From Serilophus lunatus (Eukaryota; Chordata; Aves; Passeriformes; Eurylaimidae): DNA of 64,000 nt. Shown piece after piece: positions 36,233 through 50,000 of the stretch; positions within the stretch are counted from its first letter, which is position 1; each line of letters opens with the position of its first letter. Location of the stretch: contig VXBA01001828.1 of the NCBI GenBank assembly GCA_013399895.1, positions 392,451 through 456,450 of the forward strand. Direction: 5' to 3'. Below the pieces are notes generated by a model. The model searched no databases, was not told where the DNA came from, and was given only the letters and a program-made list of their open reading frames with translations. A program made the position numbers and the translations under genes.

Positions 36233-37855
36233 TGTAGCCGTTTGAAAAGGGCTTTGGAGGGGGAAGAATGTAAGAAACCGCACTTACCTGTTTTGTAAAA
36301 TTCTGTTTCCCCTAAAAAAAGCTGGGGGAGGGGGGGAGCTGAGATGGGGGCTGGCGCNNNNNNNNNNNNNNNNNNNNNNNNNNNNNNNNNNNNNNNNNNN
36401 NNNNNNNNNNNNNNNNNNNNNNNNNNNNNNNNNNNNNNNNNNNNNNNNNNNNNNNNNNNNNNNNNNNNNNNNNNNNNNNNNNNNNNNNNNNNNNNNNNNN
36501 NNNNNNNNNNNNNNNNNNNNNNNNNNNNNNNNNNNNNNNNNNNNNNNNNNNNNNNNNNNNNNNNNNNNNNNNNNNNNNNNNNNNNNNNNNNNNNNNNNNN
36601 NNNNNNNNNNNNNNNNNNNNNNNNNNNNNNNNNNNNNNNNNNNNNNNNNNNNNCCCTAAAAAAAGCTGGGGGAGGGGGGAGGCTGAGATGGGGGCTGGAG
36701 CTAGGATGGTACTTGCTCCTGCCCATTTCTCGGGGGCGTGGGCTGGGCCGGGGCCAGGGCTGGCAGTAGCAGTTTCTCGTTTCCCCCTTGGGGCCAGGGG
36801 GGACGGGGCAGCAGCTGCTCCTCGCTCCCTCTGGAGCACAGGCCAGAGGCACGTAGCCTGGGGTCGTTTCAGTCTGTGCAAGGGAGTCACTCAATCCCAG
36901 CTCAGGTGGCACAGGCAGCAGCCCCACCGCCAGCCCAGCCAGGATGGCCCTGGTCCTGCTTCTTCCTCCTCCCCCACCCCTCCACCTGTCCCAGGGGAAG
37001 CCCCAGGGTGGGCAGGGCAGCGTGCGAGATGCACGATCATTCCCTCGGTCCTGGGCACAGGTAGCGGCTCCGGGCCGGCCCCGGCTGGGAACCTGAGCAC
37101 CGCTGCCACTTCTGGACAGCGACGGGGGGCCAACGCTGGCGCCACACTAGCGATAGGGGCAGCAGTGGCGCCAGGGCGTTCCCCAGGATGCCGCGGCTGT
37201 GAAAACAAAGATGGCGGGCAGGACTGAAAACTTGTGATTCTTCGACAGAAAAACGCCGGAACCAAGGCAGGGCCTGGCCTTGCTGGACCAATGGAAAGAC
37301 AGCTTGGCCAGGAAGAAGGCAACGAGATCCATGCGAGAATGAAAGGGCTTAAAAGTGGAGGGCAACAGCCTTCCGCGGGCTCTTTTTTGGCTGCTCCGAG
37401 GGGAACCACACAGCTCCTGTCTTTCATGCTCACAGGCCCCCACGGTGTGGTTTCCACCCATTTCTCTCGACAAGCAAGTAACCCTCAGGGAGGTGGTTGG
37501 AGGGAGTTGTTTTCATTTCTTTTTGTGTTTTTCAGAGAGCCTGAAGGGCTAGGAAGTGCTTCCAGGAGAGAGAGAAGGGAGAGAGACAGCTTTTCCTACC
37601 CTTCCCCACTGCTTTTTCAGCTAGCCATCTAGCTGAAAATGCAGTTCCCTTTGTCCTTTTTTCCCTTTTGTGTTTTTTTTTCCCTGCGTATTGGGTGTTT
37701 CCTCTGTGTAATTCTGGGGTCCCTGTGGGTTATCCCTACTTCCCTAATTTAAACCCCCTGTTATAAACTGTTCACCTACTGCAAACTCTCTTCATTTTGC
37801 TGTCACCTTTATTGAACCTGTCCCCAGACGATAAAAGTGGTCCTAAAACACCACA
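36233..37855 (+). mobile_element. Solo LTR, family B, nested inside an LTR D, TSD CCRTG
   Basis: The element runs from TGTAGCCGTTTGAAAAGG (36233) to AAACACCACA (37855). The flanks are CCGTG (36228-36232) and CCATG (37856-37860), a TSD with one transition. The left and right flanks together continue a family D LTR, which proves a nested insertion. It is the reverse of the copy at 15246-16571 and collinear with it. The usual AATAAA has become TATAAA near 37763. A 296-bp N run is inside (36358-36653). Frames here, including 36133-36927 and 37234-37632, follow GC-rich LTR sequence or cross N and are not genes. Confidence 0.9.
36358..36653. other. Assembly gap (296 N), probably a false gap
   Basis: The sequence left of the gap (36310-36357) and right of it (36654-36700) is nearly identical, starting CCCTAAAAAAAGCTGGGGG in both. 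Removing one copy and the N run brings the LTR close to the length of the other family B copy, which suggests two overlapping contig ends that were not merged. Confidence 0.8.
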
Positions 37856-38052
37856 CCATGGGAAGCAGTGATTTAACTCCTTGTTTTGCTTTGCTTGTGT
37901 GCGTGGCTTTTGCTTTCCCTTTTGAATTGCTTTTACCTCAACCCAAGAGCTTTCTCACTTTTACTCTTCTCATTCTTTCCACAGTCCCAACTGAGGCAGA
38001 TGGAATGAGTGGCAGTGTGGTGCCTGGTTTTTGGCAGAAGTTAAACATGACA
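37856..38052 (+). mobile_element. LTR, family D, right part after the nested insertion
   Basis: From CCATGGGAAGCAGTG the sequence matches the 3' half of the family D LTR (compare rc of 20731-20931), including the 'TGCTTTGCTTGTG' block, and ends GTTAAACATGACA at 38052. A clear TSD for the outer LTR could not be found, as its flanks have decayed. The 84-codon frame at 37837-38091 crosses the junction and is not a gene. Confidence 0.8.
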
Positions 38053-40239
38053 TTTTTATATGAATCTACGACAGATGAAAGTGATTCCTGAATGCCTGAG
38101 AAATGTACTGAAGAGCTGTAAGCAGTAAATTTCTGATGCAGCTCCCCCATTCCTTAGTGTTTTGCTGTGGTTATCTCAGCCCAGATCCTGATGGGGAGAC
38201 TGCTTTTCAGGGGTCCCAGCTTAAGTGACTAGCAAACCTCTTGATGATGATGAATAAGAAAGGAGGGGTTTGCCATGTCTAAGACAAGAGTGTTCAGAAG
38301 TTAGGCATCTCAGAGTTCAGCACTTCAGGCTACTATTACTTCTGTGGGTTTTAACCTACAGTATCACCAAAACTGTCTTTATGTGCAACTCTACACCAAC
38401 TGTGTGCAAGAGCAATTACCATTCAAGACCAGTTGGTTAAGAGATAAAAAGAAATTAGTTGATCACAATAAACATAATGTTGCAGCACATACCACCTCTG
38501 AATATGAACTCTTTTAAACTGCTCAAGATACTTCTGCACTTTAATGTTCTTGAAAGATGATGACACTGTTTATTTTAATTACATTCCATTCAGCAGCATG
38601 CTTCTTGTGGACAGAAGATATTTTGATCTTTGTTTATCTTTAATAGCATCAGTTTACCGATTTCAAACATATTTACCTACAATTGTGCCCAGAAGGAAAA
38701 AAACCAACAACCGAGTTAATTGCTGTTAGTGTTTGCAATGCCTGATTAACTTATAATAATATATTAGTAAGGCAATAATATAATGTTGCGATTGACATAA
38801 AAATGAAGTATGAATGAAGTAATTTTAATAAAAGCTTGATTATTGGCAAATGGAATGAGAGGATGACATAAGTCTTCTGCAAAGAGAGGCTAAATTTCTG
38901 CTGTGTGATTTCATTCATCTGTGAACTAAACTAGTACAAAAAGTAGAGCTAGTACACTAGTTCATGTGTAAATGGCTTATAAATATGCTTTGGTATAGAG
39001 AATGTTAAGTACTTTTTTGGGTGTTTATATTGATAAAACATGATCATTCATCCATTAATATTTAATGAGACTACTTTTATATACTGACATCATAATAGAA
39101 TTTTAACTGAACTCAAACTTACAAAGTAAAAATTAGTAAGGTGGATAAACGAGAAAGATCTAGCAGCTAAATGTAGTGCATAGAAACATATTTAAAGCTG
39201 TGCATTTTGTAAGATTGCAATTAGTATTTTATTTGCAATGCTATGCTACAACACTGTGGTGTGTTTTTATTATGAATGTGGCTATAAAAAATAACTTGAT
39301 TAAAAATTGGAAAACTTTGTGAATCATGGAATAATTCAAGTGAGCTATAGGAAAGAGAAATAAGTTAGCTTTTAAATAATCAATTCAAAATTTTGTTCTA
39401 TTTGGGAATAAAAGCTCCTCTAAAAGTACTCTCATTACCCACTTTTTATTGTATGTACTATATGGGTAATGTGGCATCTAATTGATTTTTTTTCTTAGTT
39501 TTTATGAAAAAAAGCTGTAAATAATCATGAACTGTAGGCTAGTACAAATAATAAAGCAGTCTGATAAAATATATTTTCTATGACCTTTCTTACCAGACAA
39601 GATCCTGCAAACTTACAGGTGATATTTTTCTTAAACTATGTAAAGTCTCACACTTTGCCTGGAAAGTCAATGTAACTGTCCTAGAAATAATTACTTGTGC
39701 TGTTTAAAATAAATCTGGACTTCATTTTTAGTCAGTACAATGAATTTTGCACCTGGATAAAGAAATTTGACACAGTTAAATGGTTACTTTTGTTTTTCTT
39801 GGTCAGTGGGGTATGCTGACTTGACTCCACAAATCATCTTTATGTTCCAAAACAATTATTTTCTCTAAAATTTTGATAGGTGCAGTTGTATAAACCAGGA
39901 CTAGGGATGTGTATTGCTTAACTATATAAATCGGAGTGGCTTGTCCAAAGGCAGCATATCTCCATTCATTTATGTTCTAGTATCAAATCTGTCATTTTTA
40001 ATTATATCATTGCTTTAACTTTATGTGGAAGAATAAAAAAGCATGTTCCCTGACGGTATTATGGCAGAAATATGCTCTATTTCCTTAATTTGGATGGTGT
40101 GTTACCTCCACAGAAAAAACTATTCTTCTGAATGTTAATAAAATGAGCATATTTTTTTATGCAATTTTTGTTGTGTTTTCTAGTGAGTTAAGGCTAACAA
40201 CTAAAACTGTTTACTGGAATTAGATTGCAAAACAGGCTA
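38053..40239. other. AT-rich sequence, nothing recognised
   Basis: No gene, repeat or RNA gene is recognised in this stretch. Confidence 0.55.
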
Positions 40240-41021
40240 GTCTGAGTTTTCAAGAAGGGCAAGCAGAATAACCCCGGTAATTACAGTCCTGTCAGTCTCA
40301 TTCAGTAAGTTGTAAAATTATGGACAGCATTATTTTTGGGCTTATTGGAAAAACACCCGAAGGACATTGTGGTCATCAGTCACAGCCCACATGGCTTCAT
40401 GAGGGAAAAGTCCTACTTGTCAAACTTACTTTCCATTTATGACAAAAGTAACTTACCTAGCTGATCAAAGGAAGGCAGCTGACATAATCTGTTCTGGATT
40501 TTAGTAAAGCTTCTGATACTGTCTCTCCCAGGATCTTCCTGGACAAAATTTCCAGCCCATAGCCACTGGTTCACTTGTAGGGCACAAAGGTTTATAGTAA
40601 ATGGGGCTGGCAACTGGTCATTAATAGGGTTTCTTAGAGCTCCTTTTTAGGACCAGTGCCCTTCAACATCTTGGATGACTTTCACATTGGACTTAAAGAT
40701 ATTCTTAGAAAGTTTGCCAATTGTACTAACCTGGGAGATGCTACTGACTCCCTTGAAGGCAGGAAGGTCCTGTAGAGAGGTCTCAACAAATTAGAGGAGT
40801 GCACAGCTACCAGCCTAATGAAATTCAACAAGGGGAGGTGCTGAATTCTGCGCATGAGATGGGACAACCCTGGTTACTCATATAGACTGAAGAATGAGTG
40901 GCTAGAAAGCGGCCCCGAAGAAAGGAACCTGAGGGCCCTGGTTGATGGCAAGGTGAATATGAGTCAGCAGCGCCCTGGCTGCCAGGATGTTCAACTATGT
41001 TCTGGGATTCATCAAGGTCGT
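40240..41021 (+). mobile_element. Old CR1 fragment (reverse transcriptase region)
   Basis: The plus strand reads, with frame changes, through a conserved CR1 reverse-transcriptase block (AATTACAGTCCTGTCAGTCTC, encoding NYSPVSL, about 40281-40301), the VLDFSKAFDT-like block (about 40495-40520) and the region after the catalytic box. At the FADD position it reads Phe-Ala-Asn-Cys (40713-40724), so both catalytic aspartates are lost. Both ends of the element are missing. The short frames at 40682-41217 on both strands are fragments or shadows of it. Confidence 0.8.
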
Positions 41022-44000
41022 AACACTTGTGCATATCAATGATATCAATGATTTTTTTCATTCTCCTGTGGCAAAGGGCTACCAAACAGGCCAGCTAAGA
41101 AAGATGCTGACAAGTATAGAAAATCATAGAGGATGCGATATACATGATATAAAAATATGGATGAAAGGAGCACTCTTACAATTTCTTACTGGTTTTTATT
41201 TAACTATAGATCTTTAGAAATTTTTTGTGTCTATAAATATATTTTTGTAATTCTTTCATAAGCAAAAATGGATTCACTAGTAAATGTTAAATAATTTTAC
41301 TTCACATAACTTATTTAAAAAATTAATTAGCTAAAAATCAGATATTTCTGGAGTCATGGTAGTTATTCTGATCATTAAAAATACCCCAACATAAACATAA
41401 GTCTTACTTCAGCAGCATCATCTATCCCACTTAACTGATCAGTGTATATTCTCATGTTTAGTGTGAGTCATAACAATTTTACTTGCTTTTGTGCAGTGGA
41501 AATATTTTCATTTCAGTTCCTTTTGTTAAAGTCCCTCCTTGAGGAAAAATCAACAATATATTTTCCTCCCCTCCTGCATTTCATGTACCATTAATATACT
41601 GTACTTGCTGCATTTTCTTTCTAGGAGTAATTGGTGAGCATTTGACCTGAATGACTCTGAAGATAATCCTCTATTTTTGGTTCTCTTGGCACATATCCAA
41701 AAACTGAGTCTTACTTTTGCTACTTCCAGAATATGACATATTGACCCTAGCTTCATACATTTATTCCTGTTTTGGAAAGTAAATGTAGCTGTGCTCTGTT
41801 GCATTAGGGAGCTACACCATGTAAAACTTCTGTTCAACTATATCATTGTTCTGAGTTGACACAGCTGTGTCTGAAACCTTTTCGTCAGCCTGTGACACTG
41901 TTTTAGTGAAAAAATTAATATAAGGATGGCCTCATGGTAGGCTGTATGTGGTCATATATCTTCACATTTAAATGGCAGTGTGCAGAATGTCAGCAGCTCC
42001 TGAGTTTCCTTGCTTTGTAGTACAAAGTGGCAGATGCGGTAAAACCTTTATTATGCTGCTACCTTTAGGTTTTAAAGTGTGTTGCTGAAGTTGAGTTACT
42101 TGTGATCTCTCAAAACATGCTCTTCAGACAGAGTTTGCCAGAAGCAGCCTTCCTTCCCCCCTCCCCCTCCCCCTCCCTCCTTCCTTCCTGCCTGCCTGCC
42201 TGCCCGCCTGCCTCTCTTTCTGCCAATGACATGTCAATGACAATTTGGCATAATAATTATCTTCAAAACATGTTCCTGAATGAAATGGATAGTGGATCAC
42301 GTGTTTTTCCTCTACTTATTTTGTGCAGTTGGTATCTTGCCGAACAAAAGGGTGTCGACCATGCTATCCTTTAGATCTGCTTGATGCAAATGTATTGACA
42401 GAGAAAAGAAAATGTTATATCAGCAGATAAAGAGAGCTACAGTTTTGGAAATCATAAATTGTGTTTTTAGGGTTTGTGTTTTTTAAAATACAAAGCCTGA
42501 AAATTCAAAGCCTAAAGATGCCCCTGCACCTCACACCATGTATTAAATGTATTGTTATTATGTGTAGTATATTGGTCTGTAGCATGCTCCTCTAGGTTCT
42601 GATTTCCTTCACTCCTCCATCTTCAGTCTTCTGAATCTTCTCATTCCAGTATTTTGGTGTCATAGTAATTTTAAAATAGCAGTGGTATTGTCTCCTGATT
42701 TTGGAGCAAAACCAAATTTGAAAGATGTTGCTTGATAAGCAAATAAATTTGTTAATATGTTTGACATTTCTGATTTGATGATAGATGAAATATACCTAGA
42801 TGAAAATTGTGCTTGTCCATTTGGGGACACTTGACTAATGGGTTCTGGCAAATAGTTTCTTTTAGCATGTAATGTATTGATAATTCATTCTCTAGATCTA
42901 AGAACTCATTCTGCCTTCTAGTACGGCCACAGTTTACAAACTTGCTGGTAATTTCAGCCTGAAAAATCAGTACTAAATAACCTCTGTCAGCAGATGATTC
43001 CTTCACAACTGGCTGGAGGCATACTGATGAGAAGAGAGCAGAGTTTGGCAGTACACATTTTCTGTGTCTAGCAGCAGAGAACAGTTAATGCTACTTCAGT
43101 CTGTTACCTTTCTGGGGTTAAAACTGTGGTGATATTATTCTGAGCAGATAAGGCTGTGTGAACAGGCGTGGTGGTAATGTGCAGCTCACAGTAAAATGAC
43201 TCAGGGGATAATTCATGCAATTGATACTTACAGAAATCACCAAGTATGGTGACCAGTTTGTAATGAACTTTTTATTATATCGAAGAATATACAATCACCC
43301 ATCCTATGCTTGCTTCACAGTTCATGAAGAAACAATACTTCTGACTATTATGTTAAGGATCCTTCAGATACTTTCAGCGTCCTGTTAAAAATGCTTCTGT
43401 TCGACAAAAACAGGGAATGTCAATTTCCAGCCTTTCTACATTCTTCTGCAAGAAGAATTCTGTTGTCCAAGTAAATGCACACTTGACTGATTCAAGCCAA
43501 ATTAGTGATTTATATAGTTCACTTTGAATATGTTTACTATAGTACTGCTTAAAAGATAGCTTTACTACAGTTTGTGTGTGAGATAAATCCACCTTTTTCA
43601 CTTCTAAGATGTTTCTGGTTCCAACTTGTTCACGTGCTTGTTCAATTTTGCAAGCATGCATCTATTTCCTACCCACCTTTCAGACTCACTCTCCCCAAGG
43701 AAATAAAACTCAACTATGTGGTTTTAGCTCATATATTTTATTTTTTTAGTGGTAGAAAGAATTATTTTGATGAGTCGGTTGAGAAAAACACCTGTACATT
43801 TTGCAAGAACTCTATTTACTCAAAGTATTTAGAGGAATTCAACTGCGGCTTCTCAAGGGTTTCCTTTTCGCTAGCTAATGCTTTCCAGGCTGCTTACCAT
43901 ACTAAAAACATGTGTTTGCTATGCTAGTATTCTGCACTTTGTTCCAAGAAAACCAAAAACAAATGTGAGAAAGATGACTTAGCATTCTGTAGCTTCTATG

Positions 44001-47000
44001 GGGATCAAAATATTGTATGTTTGTGTGTGACCATAGTATAATAGCTAGTTCATGTGTTCCTTTTATAGCAAGGAAATAGTTACTGAATATTTTCCATACC
44101 AACATAAAAGAGTAATAAGTGTGCTATGTTTAATTGACTGGAAATCATTAACTGCTTTCTGGTTGCTAGGAAGTTGTATTCTTTATTCAACTGTTCTCCC
44201 ATACAGCCCATTGTTAAGGACATAATAACATACTTTTACTCTGTAGCCTGGAGCTACATGCCTAACTCTAGTGCCCTCAGAAGTAAAGCAAACAACTTTG
44301 GATATCAGTGGGAGGGCAAACAATGTCTTACGCTTTTCTCAGAACTTTTGTCATGAATGTGAAAAGATGAAAGCTGATTTTGATGATTGTAAGATGGTGA
44401 AATATCTTCACGTACAAAATAAACCATATATTTTTAGTAACAAATTAGGACCAGATCTTCCAGACAATATTGACAGACTGTGTTCACAAAAAACTATGTG
44501 GATTCTTCATCCTTTTTAATACTTTTTCATTCTCTAAACCATAGTCACATTTACAACACATTTGAAAAGAAGAAAAAAAAACATGTTCACATGTGGGGAA
44601 TAGAGAAAAGCAAATATAATGATTATTGTCAGAAGTTGTCAGAAATTACAATACTCACAGTAAAACAAAAAAAGGTTTTCTACCAAAGAGATAAGGTACA
44701 TATATATTTATATAAGAAGATAATATTTTTAAACAGATTCTTGTAGGTCTACATTGCACCTGACACAGACTTTCTGGTTTCTTAAACCACTTCAAATTCT
44801 TAAAAGATAATTCTCATTATAATTGCACAAATTTAAAGTTTGGGTCTTCTGCTAGTAGTCTTTAAACACAAATTCTTCACTCCATAGATTTAGTATTTAT
44901 TCTCTTTCCCACAGATTCGTTTTTTATCGATGTGAGAATATCTGTCATACGGGTATATCTCATTTTACATGTATTATAGGAAATAACAAATTCTACTGGC
45001 TGTAAGGAAAAATCCCCATTTACCAATTCACAGCACATGCCTAAGATCTGTTTAGAAAACTCCAGCTATTAAACAACGCACTCTTCCCTTCTGCTCAGAA
45101 AAACTTGATACCCCAGACTGCATCAATGTCTCTCCTGTCTCCTATTTTCTAGGTTGGTTTTGTGTAGGCTCAATTAAACTAAACTACTGTTTCAGTATGG
45201 ATGTGTTTGCTCCATAAGTTCAACTCTTCCTCTAATACACATTATTCTTTTGACTGACAGTATCAAAATCCTCATAGCTACCTCATAGCAGTATGTTTCC
45301 TTAGCAGCAAGGGATGAAGGATCTTCATTCCTCCAGCTGTGCTCCTCAATCATAGGTTTAGCAATATGAGAGAGAGTGTACTTAATTAGAGTTGGAACCA
45401 ACACAGTAAACCAAGCCTTTCTGCTTCCATTTGAAAGGAAATTTGTGAAATTCAAATTCTGAATTACCATTTGGATTTGAATTTTTCTTCTTCTGACTGC
45501 CTTTTATAGATGGGAAAGTCCTCTGACCTTGGGTCATAAAAAACTTGTTAGAAGTGCTTAGTTTATGTTCATTACTTGCATTTTCTCAGGGTATCAGGTA
45601 CCTTGAACAAATGGTTGACTTATTCTGACATCTGACTGGTGAATACTTAGACAGGCTTCCTATGACAGCTGTACTGCAGACTTAAAAAAACCCCAGAGCT
45701 CTAAGACTTGTGCTTCACGGTGCTGCTATTGCCATCTGGAATGAGCTCTGAAAAACGCTTTTCTTCTATGAGGAGCTTAGATAATTTTGCTCAACCAACC
45801 TTTGAAAAGCCTATGCTAGGGGGACTGTACTCCAAGAAGAAAACATCAAAATCTTTTGAGGAAAAATGTACCCATCAACAGTATGGTTTATATCTTACTG
45901 CTGAGATAATATGGAAATGGATATTATCTGTATGAAGAAATAGTGGCAGTCTAAAATTTGACATTTTATCATTAAAATAAAGCTAAAAAGTATTGCATGA
46001 GAAACATCAGAGAAACTATTTTAATAGTGATATTGCAATTTCAATTTAATGTGCTACAAATGCTAAAAAAACCCATTGTTGAATGAAAGGTTTTGATAGG
46101 TTTTCATTGATGTTGCAATGTAACTGATATATATTTCTGAAAAGTATTTTGTGAGGACAAGATACGTTGTTTACTGGTTTTATATAGAATCTGTATTTGC
46201 GTATTTGTATTTGTATTTGCCTCGCTGCTAGACCTGCAACATTAATGAAGAAGCTGTTTTCATAGTGTGAGATTCAGCTGATGTGCAAAATTTTGGCTGT
46301 GACCTCAACCACTGAAAGGCCTAGTTGTAGAAGTCACTATAATCAAAGATGGCTGAGGGTTCAGGTGATCAGAAGAAACTTAATCTCAACTAAAAACCTC
46401 AAAGAGACTATAGTGTAGATGTTGGGTGCTTAGCATCCACTCATGTAGATGAGTGGTAGATACTATAAAGGCAAAGTAAAAAGAACTCGGATAATTTTTA
46501 GTAAAATAACCCAAAGTATGCAGTTGAATTTCACCCTGATTTTCCTGGAATTCACAGAGTTTTTGAAAAGCAGAAGAATAGCAGCCAAAGAGTCATAACG
46601 GATTCAGAATGTAGTTATAATCGGATCACATATATGAAGGAAGGAGGATTTATTCAGGGAGTAACAGAATGAAGGCACACAGGATGGAAGGATAGCCTGT
46701 TTGAGCTGTTCATATCTGAAATTCAAAACAGATTTGGGAAAAAATGAATAAAGCAGATGTCTCTGAACTTAAAGTAAACTGAAAGAAATGAGGTTCATAT
46801 GTCTCTAAGAGCCAGCTGATGAAATCTTTAAAATGTAAGTGCAGCTGTGACTATTTAGGAGCATGTGGTTTTGCTAGCTAGCAAGTACTTTGTGCAATGA
46901 GTGATCTCTACAAATTAATTTGCTAGGAGAAACAAATAATAGACTAAGTGTTCACATTTCTCAGGACACAGACAGTAACTCCTTGTTGGCCATTGTCTGA

Positions 47001-50000
47001 GTCCCTTTCCAATGAATCAGTGCAAGACTGACGTTAGTGATACAATTAGGTGATTACAGTCTTTGGCCGTTTAATTAAATATGGCTTCATGCAAATACTT
47101 TGTCACCAGGCTGTTGAAACTGGCTAGGTTCACATTTCTGGAAGTCGCATGTAAACTTGGGAAATGCTAGTCTTTGATCATTGAGGTTTTCTTCTTTGAA
47201 GATTTTTTCTAAAGTTACTGCAATACAAGTGTTAATTCAATACAGCAGAGTGGAAAAATAATCTTAAGTGAGGGAGTTATTTATGTTTCCATATGAACAC
47301 AAAACCTCCTATCTTTTCACATGTCTCTTAAATTTAGTAACTTTCCCTCTAAAAGCAGCACTCTTAACACATATTTTTAGGAACCCCCCACACAACAAGC
47401 ACTTTTTTTTTCTTTTTCCTGTATGCTTTTAGCTTGTTCTCCTGATTTACATTCTCCTTTTGTTTTTAACATTTTAGTCCATTTTGAAAGGTATGTTTTC
47501 CTCTATGATCAGAAATGTTATTGAAAATATAAATGCTATTTGTTAAAAATTCTTTATGTCTCTGTTTACCACTCTTCCTCAAGTTTTCTCTCCAAGACCT
47601 CTATGGTCATGATTCATGAGCTCCTCACAATGTTTTCAATGACCATTTTTACAAGTATTGTTATGAGTATTATTTCCATATGTGAAATGTGAAAGCAAGA
47701 CTTCTGAATGCAGAGTTCCCAAAGTTCCAAGTTAGGAACTTCAAAGATATTTAACTTCCCCTCAAATCTCTCCACTTTTGTTGTCTTAAAAGGGTTATAT
47801 ACATATCTGACTTTTCTAGGAATATCTGTGGTCTCTAAATGACGTATACAGTAATACACAATATTTATTTAACCTTAGCAGTTTCTGGGGTACCTCTAGA
47901 GCATGGATTTGAGAGGAGTGTTCAATTTAATGTTTTTCTTATTCTTTATATTGCATAAAGGAAGTAGAACTGAGTGTCTTGCATAATGAAGTGCTGCTGG
48001 GTACAGGGTTATTTCTCTATTTTTTTTTTCCTCTAATTCAGAAGTTAAGGGTTAATAATTCGTGATATGGGGAGAGCACAATTAAGAAAACACATTGTTT
48101 GGATTGCAGGGAGACACAATTCTGAGTTTTCCACTTTCAAGGAGATGTGAAAGTTTTCTTCCTACTCAGTGTTATATGGGTCTTTCATTTTCTAAATATG
48201 TTTTGCTGGAACAAAACTCTACTTGCCCATAGCTTAGAACAAATAAGTGTCTGCTGTGTAATGTGCTTCAGCAGACTGCAGTACTGCAGTTCTGTTTTAG
48301 GGAAAAACCCACGCTGATGTTGGGGAGTGAAAGAATATGCTTTCTTAGATACATTTATCAAACTGTATTCTAGCATCTGTATTCCGAAAAATGTGGCCCT
48401 CTTGAAACAGTGACAACTACTGTTTACTAACAGTAAGTCTTCTAAAGAAGCTGTGATATTTTTTATTTTTTTTTGCTTCAGAATAGTAGTATCTAAGTTT
48501 CAATGGAAATGTAGTTGAGCTGTTATAAACAAGAGTCTGTTTTTTTATAGGAAGTTCCCTGTGTTTGTCCACTGATTTTTCCCTTCATAGGAGTTTGTTG
48601 TTTTGTTGTTTTTTTTACAGATGTTGCCAGAATAACTGAGTTTGCCCAGTTATCCTAGATGCTTGTTATAATTTTTTAAAACTTCTTTCTGCTAAGTGGT
48701 GATATGAGCAGTTTTATCACCCGGCTTGTAAACTGTATTTTCTATTCTTGCATCAAATTAATCATGGATTTGAAACTGAACAAACTCTTCTGTCATAAAA
48801 AATGCTGATAATAAGATTTTTCTCTTAAAGAAAACAGATTAATGAGTTGACAGACAGAATATTTTGGCAGAAACATTCTTCTAAATATGATCAGGTTACT
48901 GTGTTTTGCCCTATAAGTATTGCTAAAAGTATCTGAATTTCCGAGTGTGTGTTCCAGTGTTAAAAGCAATCTTTATGCTCTTTCCAATATGTTCATATGA
49001 AATGGCTATAAAATCTGTGCAACAGAGGAAACGGAATTTTTGGAAATAAAAAGGGATGAAAGTAAGAAAAAAGAGAGAGAGAGAAATAGAAATGTCAAAT
49101 TCACCAGTTATATATTCAGCAGCATAGTGGTTATAAATTCATGAAATAACTTTTGGAAAAGGTATCCTGATAGCAAGACTATTGCTTTCTTGAGATGCCT
49201 CTCTTTTGCTGTATTGAAATGCCACTTTGCATCTGAATTAAGCTGTCCCAATGGAAACTCACTCACAGCTGGACATTTGAAAATAATCCTATTTTATTTT
49301 AGACAAAATAATCTGTTTCTGAAGCAGAAAATTGCATTACTATATCTCGAATAGCTTTCCTAACATGGGTTTTAAAATGTTGGCCTGGAGCGTAAGCTTT
49401 TCTCCCTCATATTGGTACCTGAGTGTTTACAAGAGAAAATTGTATTTATATTTAATGATCCATCATAAGATTTTTCGGTCTACTGACATTTAGTATATGT
49501 GGTTAGAAGTAAGTTAGGAGGCAGGGGGAATCTGATAACTTAGTATTTCAGTATATGCTGGTCTCTGCATTAGCCTGATGGACATCTAAGAATGTGGCTG
49601 GTAGGACATGACTGACTATAATGAAATTATGTGAGGTATACATTTTTCTTGTATGATATCTAATAATTTGTTCTCTAACTTACTGTTGAAATATAGAATA
49701 TTAAGAATCATAATAATTAGTATATGTATAATTTTTCTGTTATTTACAAGGCCTCTACATTTTCTATTTCATCTATTCTGGTGCATTTCACTTTTTCCTA
49801 GTGCTATGGCAGGAAGTTCCATATGATTCCCTTATAATTTCTGTAAGGTAGCCACTTTGCACAACAGTGTTTAAGTGTTTCAGACAACTTTAATTTTGGC
49901 TCATATATTATCTTCAAAGCTTTAATTGATTAAAGTACAGAATGTTTTAAGAATTGAATGGATTTGATATAAAAGAGTTCCACATATGAGAGCCATGACA

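Noticed and set aside
36133..36927. 264-codon minus-strand ORF and its neighbours
   Set aside because: It crosses the 296-bp N run and the ends of LTR B and LTR D, so the reading frame has no meaning.
43574..43927. 117-codon plus-strand ORF
   Set aside because: No domain, no repeat match and ordinary AT-rich composition. The length is within reach of chance for a window of this size.
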